A DNA stretch of 64,000 nt from positions 31,737,987 to 31,801,986 of the forward strand of contig ML677343.1 of assembly GCA_007922305.1 (NCBI GenBank). Direction: 5' to 3'. Shown here piece by piece: positions 56,706 to 64,000 of the stretch. The position numbers and the translations under genes are program-made. The notes below the pieces were generated by a model that made no database searches, had not been told where the DNA came from, and was given only the letters and a program-made list of their open reading frames with translations. Positions within the stretch are counted from its first letter, which is position 1. Every line of letters starts with the position of its first letter. The stretch comes from Dermatemys mawii (taxonomy: Eukaryota > Chordata > Testudines > Dermatemydidae).

Positions 56706-57509
56706 GCTCGCTGACTTTGCAGGGGAACCTGGATTCACCCTCTGCTCCTTGTGCGTGGCCCTCTCATTCCAGCACGGTCACTCCTCCTTTTCTCCTCAGG
56801 GTCAAGTTCCCTCCGAGCCCGGCGCTGCTGGCGTGTTTAACGCTTTCCAGGAACGGTCCGCTCGAGGGATCCGGGCTGGCTCCAGGCAGATGCCATGCGT
56901 GTGGGGCCCTTCTCTGTGTGTGCGCGCTCCTGGCACGTGCGCCTCTGAACTGTCCCCTTGGCAAGCTTGGAGCATCTCCCTCTGCTTGGGGGGTGGCTCG
57001 CCCACAGTCTCCCCAGGCGTTGGGCTGTCCTCTGCAGAAGGAAGGTGAAGGCCACGGGAGAAGAAGTAACCAGGAAGGACTGCGCATCCTGCTGTGGACT
57101 TAGTCTATTCCCGCACCCCCCAGCCCAAGCATTCTTGGGCTTCCACTCGCATGCTTGGGAACCAACCCTTGTGCCTGCTTTTTTAGCATCTTCCCCCTCT
57201 AATTGTTTGTATTTGCTGCAGTGCTTTGCCTTTCCCAGCTTGGCTTGTGTGTTGTGTGTGCGCTCTCCAGTCTGGGCAGAGCAGCTTGTCAAAGCTCCTG
57301 CCCTTGGGGGTCCCCACCTGGAGCGATGCACCCTACTGACCTCTGTACTGCTGGCCAGGAGGCAATGCAGCCTGTGGGGAGTCAGTGGTAAAGTTTAGTT
57401 TGGGAGAGGAGGGGTGTTACCTTCAGTTAGTCCCCAAATGTCACTGGTATGGGTGGGGAGGATTTATTAAAACCGGCTTTGAATTAGGGTGCCTGTCCAG
57501 TAGTTCTTT

Positions 57510-57725
57510 AAGGGTTCGTCTATGTAGCAAAAGCTGTCCACGGGCTGGCCTACCTGAGTGAGCCTGGATCCAGCTAGTGTGGGTAGCAGTGGCCGTGAGG
57601 GCAGCGCAGTGCTGGTGGTACGGACCCTGGGTTGTCTTCACGGCTATTGTTCCCTTGCGCTCGTTGGGTTTGGTCTTGCTCAGGTAGGCTATCCCGGGCA
57701 CAGGTTCTGCTGTGTAGATGTAGCC
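57510..57725. mobile_element. Diverged member of the small MITE family
   Basis: Left end AGGGTTCGTCTATGTAG against the inverse of the right end TGTGTAGATGTAGCC. More diverged than the copy at 55579. Confidence 0.5.
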
Positions 57726-59037
57726 ACAGGGGCAGAATGCTTGTATCGATTTCACTGGGCGTCTGCCTGAGCGCAGTCGGGATTCCAGCCCGATGTGATG
57801 CGTTGAAGCAACACGTGTGTGAACAGACCCATTCTCTTCTCCAGACCCTGCCCCCTCGGCCGTGGTACCGAGGACCCAGACGCTGGGCTAGAGTACCTCG
57901 CTGACTTACAGCAAATGCTTGCTTTTAGGGTGGACAGTCCGGGGCTCCGCTGTCTTTACAAGCCCTCTAAAACCAGGGCTTGTTGAACGGCTTGGTCTAT
58001 GCCCAGCTGTTGGTACAGTGGCTCTGTTCCCTGCAGTGCCAGGGCTGGGAGTGCCCTGTTCTTGCATGGTTTGCCAAGGCATGTGATCTGTGGTGGGAAC
58101 GAACTCGCCTGCCTTCAGAGGAGCAGGAGTTCTCCCCAGAGATGAGGGTTTCTCTAGCTCTTACGGAGGTGCCTGCTCTCTGTGTCCCCCATGTTCCTTC
58201 CACAAAGAGGGATTGCCAAGGGTGGGAGGACAGGGGAACCCCAACCCCTTCTGCTCCTCCTGCTGGGTGGGAAAGGAAGCACCAGGATCACCAGACCCCG
58301 GCTGTGCGCTCCAGGGGATCCAGGTCTGGGAGGTGTGCAGCCCCATTTCTCGAGCAACTGAAGGGTGATCCAGACGTGGCTGTAAGCCCATGGCAGGCCT
58401 GTCGGGCTGTCTGGCTCACACGTGCGCCCGCCCTACGAGTTTGCATCCCGCATCTGCGCGTGTAGCATCTAAGCTATTCGGAACCTCAGCGAAACCTCTC
58501 TACAGGGACGGCATCGCCAGCTCTCCCGAGCCTGGGGCGCTGGCGGTTTTTTTTCTCAGTGCCTCGGCCCCTGGAGTCCTTTGACTGCGTGAGAACCTGT
58601 CCCTTCATTTAAAAAAAAAACGAACCAAAAGCAGCATGTTTCTAGCCCTCGCGGTTCCAGACAGGAGCTTGGAAATATGGGCCCCCAGGCAGGTAAGGAA
58701 ACCTCCAAACTGAAAATCTCATGATGGGTGTCATAAAAATCGAACTGGTTTTGCAGGGAGAAGAATAAATTTTTGTGGATTTTGTTATTTTTTAAGGCTA
58801 TAGAGTCGGCAACACTGGAGCCCCTGCCCTGGGGCAGTGCAGAACTGTCCTGGAGGATCAAATATATTTTAACTGAAGATATAAGCTTGCTTGGCTTGTC
58901 GTTCTTTCTCTTCCCCCCGCCCCCGTCCCCCCATTGGGAGGGCGATGGACGGAGAACAGATTGTCATTTGCCCCGTGGAATCGCCTCCTCCCCTGATTTC
59001 CAAGCCGGTGGGAAAGTCTGAATCTGTTGCTATTTTC

Positions 59038-59240
59038 TATCTGTTATCAAGGCCTCTTATCGCTTCGCTCTTGTCTGCATGCCTGCTTTCGGATAGTCCA
59101 GGGTCTCTCTCTTGGCAGCCTGGAAACTAACTTTTTTTTTATTTTTAATTTGCTGGATAAATGAGAAGGATCAAGAAAAGGTTTATTGTTTGGCTGCTGA
59201 AAGAAGTTTAATTGGAGTGAAATGATCAAATAATTATCTG
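59038..59240. promoter_or_regulatory. GATA-motif cluster VI
   Basis: CTATCTG near 59038, TTATCA 59044, CTTATCG 59056, GGATAG near 59093, GGATAA 59155 and TTATCT 59233, next to an AT-rich non-repeat block (about 59130-59240). Confidence 0.5.
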
Positions 59241-59490
59241 GGTAATGACAATTTTGCTGACCCCCACCCTCTTCGCTTCATGACTGTGAATATTGTGTCG
59301 GTCTCTTGGTGTTCGTTCTGATCACAGGAAAACACTTCGTTTTGTCTAGTACCATGTATACAAAGTACAGTCTGGTATCTAGGGCCTTAGTATGGCAAGG
59401 AGGGAGAAGCAGTGGCTAAACTATTGCTACACAATATTGCACTCACTAAACGGATTTACCTTCCATGGCCCTTGAGGCGTGGAGAAGCAC

Positions 59491-59588
59491 CCCTTATCTA
59501 GCCCCCCACCCTGCTCTAATCTTCTGGTAATGAACGTGGCCTTCCTAAGTAGTAATTAAACTTGCGGGGAGATGGATGCACTAAATAT
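59491..59588 (+). repeat. Duplicated non-coding element, copy 1
   Basis: Shares with 60343-60437 the ordered blocks CCTTATCYA, TGCTCTAATC, GGTAATGAACG, TGGCCTTC, TAAGTAGTAATTA, GGGGAGA and CTAAATAT, with only small indels. It contains a GATA core, a homeodomain-type TAATTA and a MEF2-like CTAAATAT. Confidence 0.75.
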
Positions 59589-59589
59589 C

Positions 59590-59715
59590 CCTACTCTGCA
59601 GACGAAATGAAGCAACTTGCCTGCAATTAGCACAGGAAATGTGTCATTGGGCCAGGGATTGAACCTGAGTCTCTTCAATTCAGGACCTTTGCTCTTAGAC
59701 CACCCTTCCTTCCCA
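59590..59715 (-). repeat. MIR-like SINE copy
   Basis: 'GAAATGAAGCAACTTGCCTG', 'GGGCCAGGGATTGAACCTG', 'AGTCTCTTCAATTCAGGAC'. It abuts duplicated element copy 1. Confidence 0.6.
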
Positions 59716-60342
59716 TGTATTTAATTTTTCAGCCCACTTGGTAGGGCTGGAAAATATAAACCTGTTTGCAAATAACTTGCTGTTTGTGTTTTCCAAGCGG
59801 CTCTGCTGTCTGCAGACTCAGGCAGATGTGGCTAGGTGTATTGCGCTTGGTTTGTGTGTGAAAGATTTTTCTTTGTAATTGGAGTGGAGGGAATAGACCT
59901 ATTTATTTTGTTTTAAGTGAAAGCATCAGAACCTGGAGTACAGCTGAGTGAATTCCCCAGACCGGAGGGAGGCCACAGGTCCAGCTGGTAGAATCTTTCA
60001 CTGGCCATTGTCCTCCCTTATGCTTCTTACCACGGCTCTGCAAAGTGTTCTTTGGAGCAGCCTCTTGGCATGAAGCTGTGGGGTCATGAGGCAGCGTGGA
60101 GCAAGTCTGCAATGGGGTTAAGAAACTGGGAGGGCAGTTTTGAACTGAACTGGGAACAGGAGGGCTGGGCGGGGTAAGTGCGGTGAAAGTGCTCCTGCTT
60201 CTTTGTATTCATGGGAAGGCAGGAGGCAGCAATCTTGACGCTACTGGCGAGCAGATGCCTGGTGCTGACGCTGGAAGTGCCATTTCCCCCTTCGAGGCTC
60301 AGCCTTGGCTGTTTCAGCTCCTGCGCTGGTAGCTGCTAACTC

Positions 60343-60437
60343 TCCTTATCCACCCCCTGCTCTAATCCTCCGGTAATGAACGAGTGGCCTTCGTAAGTAG
60401 TAATTAGGCTCCGTGGGGAGACTGATGTGCTAAATAT
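60343..60437 (+). repeat. Duplicated non-coding element, copy 2
   Basis: Second copy, about 850 bp right of copy 1 and in the same orientation. It differs by a handful of substitutions, a 4-5 bp deletion in the C-run, and a 2-bp insertion after GAACG. An AGATTATCTCGG (GATA core) follows at about 60483. Confidence 0.75.
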
Positions 60438-60824
60438 GAACCTGTCGCCCGCCTCAAAGTGGGCATTTCAAGGACTCGTCAGGAGATTATCTCGGCTGTC
60501 CTGATCCTGAAAGGAGTGATTGGCAGCCCACACGGCTCAGTTTGTCACTCTCTCAATTTCTCTCTCGCGTACGCGGTGTGTCTCCAAATAAAATGAAGTA
60601 AACCCAAACTGTGGCTGCTCCAGCCCACCGCGGTCGTGGCTGGAGAAGGGAGGGGGCTAGAGCCTGGCTTCACGGCGTTCCAGCCGCTAGCAGGAGCCTC
60701 GCTGAGCCGATGGGGGGTGTGTGGGCAGGGAGGAGATTATAGAAAAGGGGGGTAGAGGTGGAACTCTTCCCGCAGCAGCCCCTGCAGAGACCAGTGAGTG
60801 GCCTGTAGCAGGAGGATTGACACA

Positions 60825-60935
60825 CTGGCCAAGATTTTCAGAAGTCGCGGGTGCCTTTGGGCACCTCTGTTTTTGGGGTGCCCAGTTTGACACCAAAAAG
60901 GGGCCTTTTTTTCAGAAGGTGGGTGTTATGTGCTG
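60825..60935. repeat. Inverted-phrase interspersed repeat
   Basis: 'CAAGATTTTCAGAAGTCGCG' and 'GGGCCTTTTTTTCAGAAGG' frame a 'GTGCCTTTGGGCACC' hairpin. Same type as the scrap near 16200. Confidence 0.4.
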
Positions 60936-61174
60936 TCTGGAAAAGCAGCTCTTTTCATGTGTGCCAGAATGGGGCAGTCCCTCCCCGCAACAAGTGATGC
61001 CCCAAATCTCCAGTCACTTCTGGACTTGCTGGGTGTGTAAATGTATCCATGAATCTCTGGTCTGGCTATCACGGTGCTTCTCCCCAACCCCCTGACACAT
61101 AAGAGTCTTGTGTCTGAACTCCAGTTCTAACCCACCCTGCTTCTCCTCTCCAGGGGGCTTGGCAGTTACCCCTC

Positions 61175-61310
61175 ACACGCCCCCTGGGAAGAAGGGGTTA
61201 TTGTCCCAAACTCGCGAACTGGGAACTTGAGGCTCAAAAGAAGAGACTTGACCGAGGCCATGAGCGGACCAGTAGAGGTTGGGATTGGTGGGTGCTGACC
61301 CGTGTGTGGC
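61175..61310 (-). repeat. Diverged MIR-like SINE copy
   Basis: 'GGAACTTGAGGCTCAAAAG', 'AAGAGACTTGACCGAGGCC' resemble the antisense MIR core. Weak. Confidence 0.45.
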
Positions 61311-62206
61311 AGAGACAAACTTTTTGTGGTCAAGGCTGGGAAGGAAAGAGCCAATGCTCAGCAGCTTTCCCGTGTGTCCCGTCTGTATGACAACAGTGAG
61401 CGCCTGCATCCGAGCCTGAGTTTGTGACGGCCCCACGCTTCCTAATCCAACGGGAGAGGGGAGCACCTGGAATCCAGGGAGGAAATGAGCTGGGGCTTCA
61501 ACCCTTAGGCCACTGATGTGCAGCACTCTTGGGAACATCGGCTCAAAAGCCCTGATGTGTAGAAGGGTGGAGGGTGGGGAGCGCGTCTTAATTATCAACT
61601 CCTGAAGGCAAGGGAGGCGGCACCTGAGAAGAGCAGAGGTGTGGGAGACCTCGCTCTGCTAAGCTCTTACCCCAAGCCACCCCTCAAGCTTTGGGGAGTG
61701 GGGAAATAAACATGTGTTGGGCAGTTGCTGGTGGTGAACTATTGTCCTCAAGAATAAAACTCTCCAATTCTCCTGCCATTGCCTCTCTTGCCGTGTGAGT
61801 CGCGCTCACTGCAAGGGGGGAATTGGTGGCAACTTAGTACATCTTCAAGACACGGATGTGAGGGTGGACAAAATCTGTTCCGAGGGCTCGAAGAAACATT
61901 TTGGCAGGAGCAGGTAGGAAGCTGACGTGAGAAAAGGCTCTTCAGTTCTGCAGGTTCTAGGGGCTTGTTTGCCAGGGAATGTCTCTTGCCAATTATAGCA
62001 GTAAATTGATCTAATTATAGTGATATAGCCCCTTCCAAATAGACATGAACTAACCCCCCCTCCCCACACACACTCACACACCAAAAAATGCCTTTTATGC
62101 CAGACAGTGTCCACATGAGGAGTTGAACTAAGAATTAAGCCAGTATAAATTCATACATTGGCTTATAACTTCTCTGTCTAGACAAGCCCTCGGCTTTTGC
62201 TGAAGG

Positions 62207-62538
62207 CAGGGCTGGATTAACTTTTTGTGGTCCTGGCACCAAACATATTTGTGGGCCCCACTGGGGAATGAAGAGACCAGGGGCCAGAGCACAGCGGGCA
62301 GGATGGATTTGATTTAAATCACTAGTCAGGAAGAATCGATATAATCATGGTTTTCTACATAAAGGTGCATTCTTGGTGGTGGTTATAAGCTTAATATAAC
62401 TCAGAGATAGATGTAGGCTTCATTTCTAGAAGGTACACACTATACATTTTTAAACAGGAGGGAGCAGGGGTGGAGAAGAGAGGCCAGGCTGGGGCCCCTT
62501 TGGAGCGTGGGCCCGGTGCCATGGTAAATCCGCTACTG
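62207..62538. mobile_element. hAT-type MITE with an inner insertion
   Basis: Left CAGGGCTGGATTAACT; the right end TAAATCCGCTACTG is its imperfect inverse. The flanking 8-mers GCTGAAGG (62199-62206) and GTTGAAAG (62539-62546) match at 6 of 8 bases, consistent with an aged hAT TSD. The centre is occupied by a different repeat (about 62300-62455). Confidence 0.7.
62300..62455. repeat. Repeat nested inside the hAT MITE
   Basis: An AT-rich insert beginning 'GGATGGATTTGATTTAAATC' and ending near 'GGTACACACTATAC' interrupts the GC-rich host MITE. The GATTTAAATC palindrome is typical of a reptile repeat of uncertain class. Confidence 0.55.
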
Positions 62539-63589
62539 GTTGAAAGTATTGGTTTCTAATCTTTGCAGTTTGGTGCAAGTCTTCCAGACCTGAACTGAGT
62601 GCACCACTGCAGGGCAATGCTACCACTGCTGATCCAGGATCTAAGCAGCTGAAGAACAAAGCCTGCCTAGGCAGTTTTCATTGCTGCTACCTAGGGAGCC
62701 CAGCCATGTGAAATTGACAAGCCCAGTCAGTTTCACACTTGCAGCCTTGGAAAGAGCTGAGAACAATGGTGATCCAGAGCTGCCCTCTGGGGGACCCGGA
62801 CCAAAAAGAGAGCGGCGCAGGTGAGACATCTCACCCCAGAGCGGCTGAGAAACTGATGGAGGGACAAAGGTGGCGTCCCCATGCAAGGTCGAGGTAGCCC
62901 AGCACCCTTTTGCCTTCCTGCTTCTCCAATAACTCTGTGGAGGAAGGTGGCTTCTCACTCAGTCATTGCCCCTGGATAGCGGAGCCTCTTGTCTTTAGTT
63001 TAATATCGTGGCTACGAGGCTTCTGGTAATTTCAGACCTTATGGAAGGAGGGGGCGGCAGGCAGAGGAACAACGTTGGGATAAATTAAAGCAAGCGAAGG
63101 TGTGTGTGTGGGGGGGTGAATAAGCGTAAATAGGTTTTGGGAAAAGGGGAAAGACAGAAATGATCAGGAAGAAGGTATTTGTGTGTGTGAGAGAGAGACA
63201 CACCCCCAGAGTCATGGAGGGGAAAAAAAAATACACGTGATTTGTGATAGGAAAGAAAGATATGGAAAAGTGGGGCAAAGCCAGGAATAGAAAGACGGTA
63301 AAACAATAACAGAGGAGATGTTTTAAGCTACACTGGCTATGACCTATTGAGTACCAAGTTGATGGTAGATGGCTACAGTGAACAACGCACAGTTATCTTC
63401 CTTTAAATTACAGGAGGGGGTATAGCTTGGAGGCGGGGGAAACAGGTTTTTCCCAAGTCTTGTATATGACCAGTCCTAGTCTGCTGCCCCTTACACCCTG
63501 AGATATGATGGCCTTGTTCTGTAAGATATTCAGTTTTCTTGAATTTCAATTACCCCCTCCCATCCCGCCAAGCAAAATTTTCTACCCCT

Positions 63590-63720
63590 TCTTCCCACCA
63601 CCAGCCAAGCCATATATTAATGGCTCTGATCTCATCCGGGGCCGGCCTTCACATGGTTAATTTTGTCACATCATCTCAGATTAATGCAAGTTTTTACAAT
63701 CGCTGTAATTTAAAAAAGAA
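63590..63720. promoter_or_regulatory. Candidate conserved non-coding element near the right edge
   Basis: Non-repetitive stretch with ATATTAATGG, GGTTAATTTTG, CAGATTAATGC and a CATATGG-like word, changing into (AG)n at 63740. Its composition resembles developmental enhancers. Function is inferred only. Confidence 0.3.
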
Positions 63721-63739
63721 ATCCTTCCTTGTTATCAAA

Positions 63740-63755
63740 AAGAGAGAGAGAGAGA
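63740..63755. repeat. (AG)n microsatellite
   Basis: AG run grading into a purine-rich GGAGGGAGGGGG stretch. Confidence 0.8.
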
Positions 63756-64000
63756 AGGAGGGAGGGGGATGGAGAATAGTTAATCGTCTAAGCGAAGTAT
63801 CTTGGAAGGGAGTATTTTTTGGCTCATCACCTCTCTGTAAAGCCAGCCTCAGTAATTCAGTTTTAAAGCATGAAAAAAGGGAGTTGATGAAATTCCGCTA
63901 TCAGCACTGAACCAATATGCAAAATATCTCACTGAAAATCAAATAGCTATTATGTTTTCATTTCCATTTCAGCGTATTTGCTTAATGAAGAATAGACAGA

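Larger units (their letters stand above)
26397..64000 (+). other. ZFPM1: ZFPM1 intron 1 (continues beyond window)
   Basis: No acceptor followed by a plausible FOG1 exon 2 was found after the exon 1 donor, so the whole right part is read as a single intron of more than 37 kb. It carries the GATA clusters, duplicated elements and transposons listed individually. Stretches with nothing notable include roughly 31760-33290, 35261-36400, 36789-38680, 38915-41090, 45706-47020, 49000-52130, 53920-55115, 57726-59030 and 60440-62200. Confidence 0.75.

Overview
The window looks like vertebrate nuclear DNA, most likely from a turtle. It has very long non-coding stretches, one giant zinc-finger coding exon, a CpG-island promoter with a short first exon, CR1 LINE 3' ends, MIR/CORE-type SINE copies, hAT MITEs, and a short SINE of the kind abundant in turtle genomes (31326-31454, with a perfect 14-bp target-site duplication). 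Another sauropsid such as a crocodilian cannot be excluded by reading alone.

Layout: (1) Bases 1-6957 are the 3' part of a giant single-exon C2H2 zinc-finger gene that I identify as ZNF469. It is open at the left edge and is followed by a ~1.45 kb 3'UTR with poly(A) signals. (2) About 8420-25700 is an intergenic gap filled with old repeats (MIR-like SINEs, a complete hAT MITE, CR1 fragments, microsatellites, a degenerate tandem array) and one good CTCF-like site. (3) About 25730-26650 is a CpG island holding the first coding exon of ZFPM1 (FOG1). This exon encodes only the N-terminal NuRD-recruiting peptide MSRRKQSNPRQIKR and then splices out in phase 1 at GTGAGT. The order ZNF469-ZFPM1 matches the amniote locus (human 16q24) and supports both names. 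(4) From 26397 to the right edge (>37 kb) I find no further exon, so this is read as ZFPM1 intron 1.

The most striking content is in that intron. GATA-factor words are heavily clustered at about 27.38-30.37, 41.09-41.35, 45.5-45.7, 52.13-52.49, 53.69-53.92 and 59.04-59.24 kb. The first cluster contains seven exact TGATAAG words, all on the + strand, mixed with nine TGATCT words, also all on +. It also has a perfect AGATAAG/CTTATCT palindrome joined to a TAL1-type half site. A separate GATA-ETS composite lies at 36761-36788. Two elements are duplicated inside the intron (52133/52312 and 59491/60343). FOG1 is the obligate partner of GATA1/2 through the GATA N-finger, so these sites suggest that GATA factors directly control the gene for their own cofactor. 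This is inferred from sequence only.

Transposon content of note in the intron: a ~1.55 kb fold-back hAT relic whose arms both derive from the C-terminal dimerisation region of an hAT transposase, a small MITE family with AGGCC...GTCTACRCTA ends, and two nested insertions. Most short ORFs across the window are chance frames and are not annotated.
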